Assembly (NCBI GenBank): GCA_020061995.1
Contig: JAGUXE010000195.1
Coordinates: 1 to 11,854, forward strand
DNA: 11,854 bases
From: Ignavibacteriales bacterium
Lineage (GTDB): Bacteria; Bacteroidota; Ignavibacteria; Ignavibacteriales; Ignavibacteriaceae
Direction of reading: 5' to 3'
The first letter of the stretch is position 1. The number at the start of each line of letters is the position of its first letter. The translations under genes were made by a program, and so were the position numbers. Below the pieces are notes generated by a model. The model ran no database searches. It was not told the DNA's origin and was given only the letters and a program-made list of their open reading frames with translations. Positions 7,117-11,854 of the stretch are shown in pieces.

Positions 7117-8130
7117 TTGAATCGCAATACAAAAAGATTTGCAATTTCAGTAGGTCTCTTACTCTTCATCCTTACGTATGGGACGGTCGGGTTCTATTTC
7201 CTTTCCGATGGAAAAAATAGTCTGATCGATTGTTTCTATATGACTTTTATAACAATTACGACAATCGGGTATGGTGAACTGCTAACTTTTTCAAATCTCG
7301 AACACGCCAGAATTTTCATAATCTTTTTAGCTGCTACCGGGATAGGGGCTTTTACTTACATCTTATCTAATATAACAGCATTTGTAATAAGTGATGAGTT
7401 ACTTAAAAATTATAAAGAGAGAAAAATGAAAGAAATAATCAAGAAATTAGAAAATCATTATCTTATCTGTGGTAGTGGCGATATTGGACATAGGATTGCA
7501 GAAGAATTAAAAGAGACTAAGCGTAGTTTTATACTTATCGATAAAGAAATTCATCAAGATTATCTGGCGGCAAATCCGGATTTGCTTTTCCTCCATGGCG
7601 ATGCAACAGATGAAGAAATTCTGACTGACGCAGGAATCGAAAAAGCTAAAGGACTTTTTGCTGTTACCGGAGATGATAATTATAATCTCGTAATAACTTT
7701 TACAGCTAAACAGTTGAATAATAATTTGCGGATTATTAGTAAAATTCGTGACATAAAAAATGGTGACAAAATAAAAAAAGCCGGTGCAGACTCTGTCATT
7801 TCTCCTTATAATGTCGGTGGTTTAAGAATTGTTTCGGAAATGGTTCGTCCGACGGTAGTCTCTTTTCTTGATACGATGCTAAGGGATAAAGAAAAAAGTT
7901 TAAGAATAGAAGAGATTAAAGTTTCTTCTAAAATGAATGGTAAAAAATTAGCCGACTTTAATTTTAGCATTAAGAATGAAGCTTTGTTAATAGCATTAAA
8001 AATTAAAGAAGACTGGCTATTTAATCCGGATGGCTCAACTGTTTTAAGCAAAGATGATGTATTAATCGTTATGGCAACCCCAGAAGCTAAAAACAAAATT
8101 GAAAAACTATTTTTGGAAGGTTATGAATAG
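7117..8130 (+). CDS. Two-transmembrane potassium channel with cytoplasmic RCK (TrkA-N/TrkA-C) domain
   Basis: This 337-residue protein has the build and length of MthK-type channels: first helix about 8-30, pore helix and selectivity filter TTIGYGE (48-54), second helix about 65-92 with hinge glycines (G75, G77), then an RCK module. The RCK N-lobe carries the Rossmann GSGDIG (119-124), the acidic end of strand 2 (D142) and HGDATD (160-165). A TrkA-C domain covers about 262-337. Such proteins form tetrameric potassium pores gated by a ring of RCK domains that bind nucleotides or ions. The start is TTG, chosen because AAGGA sits about 10 nt upstream and a later ATG would remove the first helix. 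By my recollection of MthK, its calcium ligands D184, E210 and E212 align here with V183, K209 and R211, so calcium gating of that kind is unlikely. The gene appears monocistronic. Confidence 0.9.
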   Translation: MNRNTKRFAISVGLLLFILTYGTVGFYFLSDGKNSLIDCFYMTFITITTIGYGELLTFSNLEHARIFIIFLAATGIGAFTYILSNITAFVISDELLKNYKERKMKEIIKKLENHYLICGSGDIGHRIAEELKETKRSFILIDKEIHQDYLAANPDLLFLHGDATDEEILTDAGIEKAKGLFAVTGDDNYNLVITFTAKQLNNNLRIISKIRDIKNGDKIKKAGADSVISPYNVGGLRIVSEMVRPTVVSFLDTMLRDKEKSLRIEEIKVSSKMNGKKLADFNFSIKNEALLIALKIKEDWLFNPDGSTVLSKDDVLIVMATPEAKNKIEKLFLEGYE

Positions 8131-8204
8131 CCTTATTTAACTTATATGAAATTTATAGAATGATCTGAAAATTTTACGATAACTTCATTCTACATAAAAA
8201 TAAT

Positions 8205-8364
8205 TTACTTGACGCATGTTACGCAGATTACTAAACCTCCAAAGTTACAATGAATGTTTTTACGCTAATATTCTTGATTTTTTGTCCAACAAAGATGTGT
8301 CAGGATTTATCTTTTGCCAAAACCCTGGAGGTGTTCTAACATTTGAGTAATGTGAGTTACTTGA
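8205..8364. repeat. Decayed MITE- or REP-like inverted-repeat element
   Basis: The left arm reads TGACGCATGTTACGCAGAT (8210-8228) and then CCTCCAAAGTT (8236-8246). The right arm, on the opposite strand, reads TAACTCACATTACTCAAAT (from 8359-8341) and CCTCCAGGGTT (from 8331-8321). The outer blocks agree at 13 of 19 positions and the inner blocks at 9 of 11. An exact 8-bp direct repeat TTACTTGA lies at each end (8205-8212 and 8357-8364), as a target-site duplication would. The centre (8247-8320) has no gene. Non-autonomous transposable element or REP-type structure is inferred; the arms have diverged, so it is probably inactive. Confidence 0.45.
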
Positions 8365-8390
8365 TTTGAACCTCAATTAGTATCTAAAAT
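8361..8390 (+). promoter_or_regulatory. Possible promoter of the small lipoprotein gene
   Basis: TTGATT (8361-8366), an 18-bp spacer and TAAAAT (8385-8390) resemble a sigma70-type promoter about 50 bp before the start codon. The -35 shares four bases with the right direct repeat of the inverted-repeat element, so that element may have supplied part of the promoter. Confidence 0.3.
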
Positions 8391-8441
8391 AATTCGTCGA
8401 CAGTAATTAAACTTCTATCAAAACTAATAAATTGGATTAAT

Positions 8442-8738
8442 ATGAAAAAACAAAAATTAATCAGAATCGTATCAACTTCAATACTCACACTTTTAGTTAC
8501 ATTATTCATCACCGGATGTGCACATGTAATCCCAATTGAAGCTTGTTTAAATGATGAACTTTATGGTTTTTGGGGAGGCTTGTGGCATGGAATCATTTCA
8601 CCTGCTTCATTTATACTTAGTCTATTTAGTGATTCGATAGCTATGTATGCAGTGAATAACAACGGTAGCTGGTATGATTTTGGTTTTGTATTAGGAGCCG
8701 GTATTTTATTCGGTGGTGGTGGCAGCAGTACAAAATAA
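8442..8738 (+). CDS. Small lipoprotein of unknown function with GFWGGLWHG motif
   Basis: This 98-residue protein has a lipoprotein signal peptide: positive start MKKQKLIR, hydrophobic core about 9-23, and lipobox ITGC with the acylated cysteine at residue 26. Mature residues begin CAHVIP, with no Asp at +2, so outer-membrane sorting is expected. The body holds YGFWGGLWHGIISPASFI (about 41-58), then IAMYAVNNNGSWYDFGF (about 66-82), and a glycine-rich tail GAGILFGGGGSS. I recognise this as a recurring small-protein type in Bacteroidota and relatives but know no function for it. The two aromatic, glycine-rich segments are hydrophobic enough to lie in or on a membrane. The ATG has only a weak ribosome site (GGA about 7 nt upstream). 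It stands alone, with an inverted-repeat element before it and two hairpins after it. Confidence 0.75.
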   Translation: MKKQKLIRIVSTSILTLLVTLFITGCAHVIPIEACLNDELYGFWGGLWHGIISPASFILSLFSDSIAMYAVNNNGSWYDFGFVLGAGILFGGGGSSTK

Positions 8739-8844
8739 TATTGAGAGTTATCATAAGTAGTACGAATTAATCATGCAGCTAGTCTTAATTGATTTACTTT
8801 GATTTTCTAATTTCAATTCTACTAGTATTACAATAAACAATGTC

Positions 8845-8892
8845 ATCCCGACGAAGGTCGGGATCTAAAACATAGATTTTAATTCTATGTTT
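8845..8892. repeat. Two adjacent hairpins between convergent genes (REP-like and possible terminator)
   Basis: The first hairpin is ATCCCGAC-GAAG-GTCGGGAT (8845-8864), a perfect 8-bp GC-rich stem with a 4-nt loop. The second pairs AAACATAGA (8868-8876) with TCTATGTTT (8884-8892) around 7 nt. Read on the minus strand, the second stem ends in TTTT, so it could end transcription of the membrane-protein operon whose stop is 72 bp away. The first stem lies 106 bp after the lipoprotein stop. The context TGTCATCCCGAC resembles dispersed repeat hairpins seen in many genomes, so copies elsewhere are likely. Confidence 0.55.
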
Positions 8893-8964
8893 ATAGATAA
8901 ATTAGTAACAAGCGCTGGTAATATTAATTGCTTTGAATTTGTTCTTTGAAGATTTTAGTAACAA

Positions 8965-9555
8965 CTATACAGCAGTCTGTTTTGGTAAAGCATTTCTGAA
9001 CAGCAAAGCTGAACCACTCCAAAGTATTGCAAAAAATAGATTTACACCTAAGATTTCAATTACAGTACTTTCCGGAGAGAGATCCAAACGTGCAATGAGT
9101 GCAATTGCTGCTACTAAAATTTGCGCAGAAGCCATTGCAAATAAAACCAACGACATTCCGCGAGGTTGGAATCGTGCAATTATTGCACCTAAGAAACCGA
9201 CAGCTAACACCCCAATATACATCAAGTTAGCGGGATTATCTTCACTCCCGATTAACCCAACTGCCAAATTCGCCCAAACGAGGAAGAGGGCTGTTGCAAC
9301 TGCCAATCCGACTGCTGCACGATACATATAATTACCATGCTTTCTTACAATCAATTTATATGCAAAGCCGGTAATAAACCAAAGCACCCAGGCAGCTACA
9401 AAATCGGAAAAGCTCCATGCCATTTCATCGGTGAGTAGTTTTGCCGTTAAAGGAATTAAAAGGAATAAAGCTGAAATTATTGCAACCATTATTGCGTTGC
9501 TCAAAATAGTGTCTGATGACTTTAACTTATTGTAAAATTTGCGTATTTGCTGCAT
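8965..9555 (-). CDS. Six-helix membrane protein of unknown function with SEDNPAN loop
   Basis: This 196-residue protein shows six predicted membrane helices at about 17-40, 50-70, 77-102, 108-128, 132-155 and 165-187. The start ATG follows AGAGAGG about 8 nt upstream, which is strong for this window. Helices 3 and 4 are joined by the polar stretch GLIGSEDNPANLMY (100-113), followed later by ARFQPRGM (127-134). I recall this SEDNPAN signature from a widespread family of uncharacterised bacterial membrane proteins, so the loop is likely functional, but no role is known to me. It is the last gene on this strand, 131 bp beyond the two-helix protein, so it may be the tail of that operon or have its own promoter in the gap. 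An overlapping plus-strand frame at 8933-9331 is a shadow. Confidence 0.8.
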   Translation of the reverse strand: MQQIRKFYNKLKSSDTILSNAIMVAIISALFLLIPLTAKLLTDEMAWSFSDFVAAWVLWFITGFAYKLIVRKHGNYMYRAAVGLAVATALFLVWANLAVGLIGSEDNPANLMYIGVLAVGFLGAIIARFQPRGMSLVLFAMASAQILVAAIALIARLDLSPESTVIEILGVNLFFAILWSGSALLFRNALPKQTAV

Positions 9556-9612
9556 AATATTAACCTCTCTTTGTTGTAGATCTCATTTCCAATTATTTAA
9601 ATTCTTTTTATT

Positions 9613-9630
9613 ATATGCATAACTGCATAT
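9613..9630. promoter_or_regulatory. Palindromic operator-like site ahead of the SEDNPAN membrane gene
   Basis: ATATGCA-TAAC-TGCATAT is a perfect 7+7 palindrome in the 131-bp gap upstream of the 8965-9555 gene, 58 bp from its start codon. Its size suits a dimeric winged-helix regulator such as the one encoded nearby at 9897-10196. That pairing is inference only. Confidence 0.3.
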
Positions 9631-9654
9631 TTTGTTAATAACTCTTTAATGCGA

Positions 9655-9672
9655 CACTCAACGAATAGAGTG
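9655..9672 (-). repeat. Short inverted repeat after the two-helix membrane gene
   Basis: CACTC (9655-9659) and GAGTG (9668-9672) form a 5-bp stem with an 8-nt loop, 15 bp beyond the stop of the 9687-9881 gene in the direction of transcription. No clean T-run follows, so it would be a weak terminator at best. Confidence 0.2.
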
Positions 9673-9686
9673 ACACTTTATTTCGG

Positions 9687-9881
9687 TTATGGTTGTTCTG
9701 AGCTAATTCTGCTGCGAGTGAAAAAGTACCAACTCGCACCAAATATTATCAGCAATAGCGGAATTGCACCCGGTTCACTATCTTCATAGATTTTCAGTAC
9801 CATTAATAGGAGTCCGATCAAAATTAGTATGCCGGATATTAATGATTGCAATTTTAGTTTTTTACTGTTGCTCATTTTCAT
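9687..9881 (-). CDS. Small two-helix membrane protein
   Basis: This 64-residue protein has a basic N-terminus (MKMSNSKKLK), helix 1 at about 12-30, a short acidic loop IYEDSEPGAI (31-40), helix 2 at about 38-54 and a basic tail FTRSRISSEQP. It starts 15 bp after the stop of the winged-helix regulator, on the same strand, so translation from the same message is very likely. Two in-frame ATGs (codons 1 and 3) could both serve as starts, and neither has a good ribosome site. I do not recognise a named family. Small membrane proteins next to HTH_34-type regulators may act as partners of the larger membrane protein in the cluster, but nothing in the sequence proves it. Confidence 0.7.
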   Translation of the reverse strand: MKMSNSKKLKLQSLISGILILIGLLLMVLKIYEDSEPGAIPLLLIIFGASWYFFTRSRISSEQP

Positions 9882-9896
9882 AATTGAATCTATTTG

Positions 9897-10196
9897 CTAC
9901 TTATGCGAGTTAACTATGCTTTCGAGTGCTTTTAGATGATGCTCAAAGACTTTTTTACCCTCTTCGGTCAGATAATATTTAGTATTTGGTTTTCTATCGA
10001 TAAATGACTTTTCCATCTCAATAAAGCCTTCTTTTTCCAACTTTTTGAGATGAGTAGCTAAATTCCCATCAGTCACATCAAGGTATTCCTTAAGTGAGGT
10101 AAAATCGAGCTTATCATTGACAGCAAGAACCGACATAATCCCAAGTCTTACGTAGTTTTCTAATGTCTTATGTAAATCATCAATTGAAAGTTTCAC
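9897..10196 (-). CDS. Winged-helix transcriptional regulator (HTH_34 / PF13601 type)
   Basis: This 99-residue single-domain protein matches the winged-helix family PF13601 as I know it. Helix 1 is at about 12-26 (LENYVRLGIMSVLAV), helix 2 at 31-39, the recognition helix region TDGNLATHLKKLEKEGFIE at 42-60 and the wing KSFIDRKPNTKYYLT at 63-77, with a C-terminal dimerisation helix at 78-97. TDGNL and the RKPNTKYYLT wing are diagnostic. Such proteins bind DNA as dimers, relate to ArsR/MarR-type repressors, and often sit beside genes for membrane proteins that they control. The start is GTG at 10196; the next in-frame Met (residue 21) would destroy helix 1. It begins 6 bp after the upstream membrane gene's stop, suggesting translational coupling. 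No metal- or ligand-binding residues stand out, so the signal is unknown. Confidence 0.88.
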   Translation of the reverse strand: MKLSIDDLHKTLENYVRLGIMSVLAVNDKLDFTSLKEYLDVTDGNLATHLKKLEKEGFIEMEKSFIDRKPNTKYYLTEEGKKVFEHHLKALESIVNSHK

Positions 10197-10202
10197 TTTT
10201 TA

Positions 10203-10829
10203 TCACCGCTCGTACCTAAAATTCATGTAAATACCATATACTATATGGACTACTCCGAAACCGATAGCCCATAGAAGCAATCCATATTCTATAAAATAGA
10301 TTCCTATCAACCCTAAGCCCATTTGGATAAGTCCCAAAAACTTCATCTCGTCAAAGGTAAATTTGCTGGCGTTATATATAGCGAGTCCGTAAAACAGGAG
10401 TGTTAATGGTGCGATTAACCCGATGAGTCCCTTCGATAATAATATCAGAATCAATATTCCCCCTGCAAACAATGGAACTGCCATGTGTGTTAGAAGTCTC
10501 CTTGACGTGGCATTCCATATTTTTTCCCCTTTTTTATCAGCCTTCCTGTAAGAAAAGAATATTGCCGTCCCAACTGCAAGTATTAGAACTATAATAGCTA
10601 AAAATATGACCATCGAGAGGTTGAATGATAGACTACCTGAACTTGAAGTTTCATAAAATATTTCATCGGGATGAAAAGAATAAAAATGATAAGAAATAAA
10701 AGCTCCAATAAGAGCATAAATGCCAGCCAATATCCCCGACCATCCGGATAAAGATAAAAATTTGGAGGATCGCTCCATCATTGAGCGGATATCAGCAATG
10801 TCTTTGATGTAATCTTGTTCTTTTATCAT
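10203..10829 (-). CDS. Six-helix membrane protein of unknown function, first gene of the regulator operon
   Basis: This 208-residue protein starts with a soluble amphipathic stretch (DYIKDIADIRSMMERSSKF, 6-24). Six predicted helices follow at about 26-47, 70-93, 113-133, 135-152, 163-180 and 183-202, with an external loop rich in Ser (about 52-68). The N-terminal pattern DIxxIRxMMERSSxFxSLSG is one I recall from hypothetical membrane proteins of Bacteroidota lying next to winged-helix regulators, so the pairing is probably conserved. The start ATG is only about 12 nt from the expected transcript start, in an A-rich context (GCAAAAAGAAC) rather than behind a strong ribosome site, as is common in Bacteroidota. 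No catalytic or transport signature is visible. It may sense a membrane or small-molecule signal for the regulator; that is conjecture. Confidence 0.8.
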   Translation of the reverse strand: MIKEQDYIKDIADIRSMMERSSKFLSLSGWSGILAGIYALIGAFISYHFYSFHPDEIFYETSSSGSLSFNLSMVIFLAIIVLILAVGTAIFFSYRKADKKGEKIWNATSRRLLTHMAVPLFAGGILILILLSKGLIGLIAPLTLLFYGLAIYNASKFTFDEMKFLGLIQMGLGLIGIYFIEYGLLLWAIGFGVVHIVYGIYMNFRYER

Positions 10830-10847
10830 ACAAAGTTCTTTTTGCTA

Positions 10848-10878
10848 CAAAGTTAATACTAAAATCATAGTTTTGCAA
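10848..10878 (-). promoter_or_regulatory. Bacteroidetes-type promoter of the membrane-protein/regulator operon
   Basis: On the minus strand TTG (10878-10876) is followed by 20 bp and TAACTTTG (10855-10848), matching the Bacteroidetes form TTG-N19-21-TAnnTTTG at every defined base. The start codon of the first gene is at 10829, giving a leader of only about a dozen nucleotides. Confidence 0.6.
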
Positions 10879-11063
10879 TAGCTGAATTGATTTTATTTAA
10901 TTTTTAGTCTTTTGAAAGAAACAAATGCTCCATAATTGAAAAGGATGATTGTATTCGGGGATTTGTATGGGCTTCCTCTAAATTTCATATTTGATTCATA
11001 ATTCATCTCAACAATTTGAGTATGAAGCGTACTATTCAATTTACAAAATGACCTAAATTTAGA

Positions 11064-11094
11064 TTGACTTTTTATTTTGCAATTCGTTTATTTG
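11064..11094 (+). promoter_or_regulatory. Probable promoter of the DUF4287/DUF5655 gene
   Basis: TTG at 11064-11066 followed by 20 bp and TTTATTTG (11087-11094) fits the Bacteroidetes promoter form with one mismatch (second base T instead of A). The same stretch also reads as TTGACT-N17-TTTATT. Transcription would start near 11101, leaving about 15 nt to the ATG at 11116, which argues against the upstream TTG start at 11077. Confidence 0.4.
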
Positions 11095-11115
11095 TTTGCA
11101 AAAAGAGAGGCAAAG

Positions 11116-11667
11116 ATGGATAATGCAGAATTAACCATGATTGAAAACTTATATAAAAACAGCGGCAAAACAATTGACGAATGGATCAAAATTGTAAATG
11201 CTGAAAAGCTTGAAAAACATGGACAAATTGTAAGTTTCCTAAAAGAGAAACATGGCTTTACTCATGGCTATGCAAATTTAGTTGCACACAAATCTAAAAA
11301 CTCGGATTCGGGTTCAGTTGAGGATAAAGATGAATTAATTGAAAAACAGTATAAAGGGAAGGAACATTTTAAACCTTTATATAATAGTCTGATGGCATTT
11401 ATTTTGAAATTCGGAAATGATATCGAGATAGCCCCTAAAAATGCCTATATAAGCCTCCGCCGTAAAAAACAATTTGCAATACTTCAACCGGCTACAAAAA
11501 CAAGATTCGAAATCGGTATTAATTTAAAAGGGCACCCTGCAGAAGGAATCCTTGAAGCAATTAGCACACCAAATGCAATGTGTTCACACAAAATAAATCT
11601 TACCGGTGAAGCTGATTTGACGCCGGAAGTATTCGGGTGGTTGAAAAAAGCTTATGAGAATTCATAA
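11116..11667 (+). CDS. DUF4287 and DUF5655 domain protein
   Basis: From the ATG at 11116, with AGAGG about 6 nt upstream, the protein has 183 residues. A longer frame opening at a TTG (11077) adds 13 residues that overlap the promoter and look non-native (MQFVYLFAKREAK). The N-terminal part (about 16-59: SGKTIDEWIKIV to TLVAHK-like THGYANLVAHK) matches DUF4287, a short helical module. The C-terminal part (about 75-182: IEKQYKGKEHFKPLYNSL, YISLRRKKQFAILQPATK, LTGEADLTPEVFGWLKKAY) matches DUF5655. The two domains are often fused in single cytoplasmic proteins of about this size. Basic residues (RRKK) and the compact alpha/beta pattern leave nucleic-acid binding possible, but no activity is established that I know of. 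No signal peptide or helices are present. It appears monocistronic. Confidence 0.85.
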   Translation: MDNAELTMIENLYKNSGKTIDEWIKIVNAEKLEKHGQIVSFLKEKHGFTHGYANLVAHKSKNSDSGSVEDKDELIEKQYKGKEHFKPLYNSLMAFILKFGNDIEIAPKNAYISLRRKKQFAILQPATKTRFEIGINLKGHPAEGILEAISTPNAMCSHKINLTGEADLTPEVFGWLKKAYENS

Positions 11668-11744
11668 AGAAAATTAGTCGATTTTCATAGAACGAATAAA
11701 TCTCAATTTTTCTTCTGATACTAAATTCTATATTAACAAGCATC

Positions 11745-11760
11745 AGTAAATAAGTTTACT
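11745..11760. repeat. AT-rich hairpin between convergent genes
   Basis: AGTAAA (11745-11750) and TTTACT (11755-11760) pair around TAAG, midway between the DUF5655 gene and the convergent gene at the edge. The stem is AT-rich and has no adjacent T-run, so it is a weak terminator candidate. The rest of 11668-11798 shows nothing further. Confidence 0.2.
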
Positions 11761-11798
11761 ATTAAATCGGGAATAAAATTTCTAATAAAAGAGTCTGT

Positions 11799-11854
11799 TT
11801 ATTTCTTCATCTTAGCTTTTAGTGCATCAACCACGACTTTTGGGACAAATTCAC
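11799..11854 (-). CDS. C-terminal end of an unidentified gene entering from the right edge
   Basis: On the minus strand the last bases of the window read as an open frame of 17 codons, EFVPKVVVDALKAKMKK, closed by TAA at 11801-11799. The mix of residues (amphipathic helix with a lysine-rich end) is typical of a real protein C-terminus, and it is convergent with the DUF5655 gene. The piece is too short to name a family, and a chance open frame cannot be ruled out. Confidence 0.5.
   Translation of the reverse strand, partial: EFVPKVVVDALKAKMKK

Larger units (their letters stand above)
8131..8441. other. Intergenic region holding an inverted-repeat element and a lipoprotein promoter
   Basis: These 311 bp between the channel and the lipoprotein gene have no credible open frame. 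About half is an imperfect inverted-repeat element (8205-8364). A possible promoter for the lipoprotein begins at its right edge (8361-8390). The first 70 bp after the channel stop are AT-rich, and I see no clear terminator in them. Confidence 0.6.

Noticed and set aside
7806..8096. 96-codon open frame on the minus strand
   Set aside because: Antisense to the RCK domain of the channel, with no start signal and no recognisable domain.
8933..9331. 132-codon open frame on the plus strand
   Set aside because: It lies antisense to the well-supported membrane gene at 8965-9555, has no ribosome site, and its composition (Ala, Lys, Thr, Pro rich with no domain) is that of a mirrored hydrophobic gene.
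10945..11001. 18-codon open frame MIVFGDLYGLPLNFIFDS with AAGG before the ATG
   Set aside because: Ribosome site is too close to the ATG, there is no promoter or downstream partner in frame, and this length occurs by chance in AT-rich DNA.
11077..11115. TTG-initiated 13-codon extension of the DUF4287/DUF5655 protein
   Set aside because: It overlaps the likely promoter core, lacks a ribosome site and adds no family residues; the ATG at 11116 has AGAGG at good spacing.
1..11854. CRISPR array, tRNA, integrase or intact insertion sequence
   Set aside because: No regularly spaced repeats, cloverleaf-like segments or transposase/recombinase coding were found on either strand.

Overview
The window is AT-rich and looks like chromosomal DNA from the Ignavibacteria or a neighbouring Bacteroidota/Chlorobi-group lineage. 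The clues are a TonB-dependent receptor with an N-terminal carboxypeptidase-regulatory-like domain, a very large secreted protein ending in a type IX secretion (T9SS) style sorting domain, the start of a PorV/PorQ-type outer-membrane protein, and at least one promoter of the Bacteroidetes form (TTG-N20-TAnnTTTG). Assignment to Ignavibacteria is inferred from protein style and composition; there is no rRNA or marker gene to settle it.

Region 1 (1-6810, minus strand) is one cell-envelope operon. Transcription order is TonB-dependent receptor (6652-3806), 1189-residue exported protein with Asp-rich calcium-binding-like loops, a fibronectin type III domain and a C-terminal sorting domain (3781-212), then a PorV/PorQ family protein cut by the window edge (132-1). 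A sigma70-like promoter (TTGACA-N17-TATATT, 6810-6782) precedes a leader of about 120 nt rich in inverted repeats. The likely logic is a receptor/transporter and a large surface partner, with a PorV-like protein possibly helping to place the partner on the surface.

Region 2 (6811-8964, plus-strand genes) holds a two-helix potassium channel with a cytoplasmic RCK module (7117-8130, TTG start), preceded by a long imperfect stem-loop and a T7 run. A gap follows that contains a decayed, MITE-like inverted-repeat element, then a small lipoprotein with a GFWGGLWHG motif (8442-8738). Two adjacent hairpins separate it from the next, convergent gene.

Region 3 (8965-10878, minus strand) is a probable four-gene unit: a six-helix membrane protein (10829-10203), a winged-helix regulator of the HTH_34 type (10196-9897, GTG start), a tiny two-helix membrane protein (9881-9687) and, after 131 bp, another six-helix membrane protein (9555-8965). 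It starts from a well-formed Bacteroidetes-type promoter. None of the membrane proteins has a function I can name; the regulator probably controls its own cluster.

Region 4 (11064-11854) has a DUF4287/DUF5655 protein on the plus strand and the last 17 codons of a convergent gene at the right edge. I found no tRNA, rRNA, CRISPR array, intact insertion sequence or phage gene. The most notable unexplained items are the structured leaders upstream of the TonB operon and the potassium channel, and the inverted-repeat element at 8205-8364.
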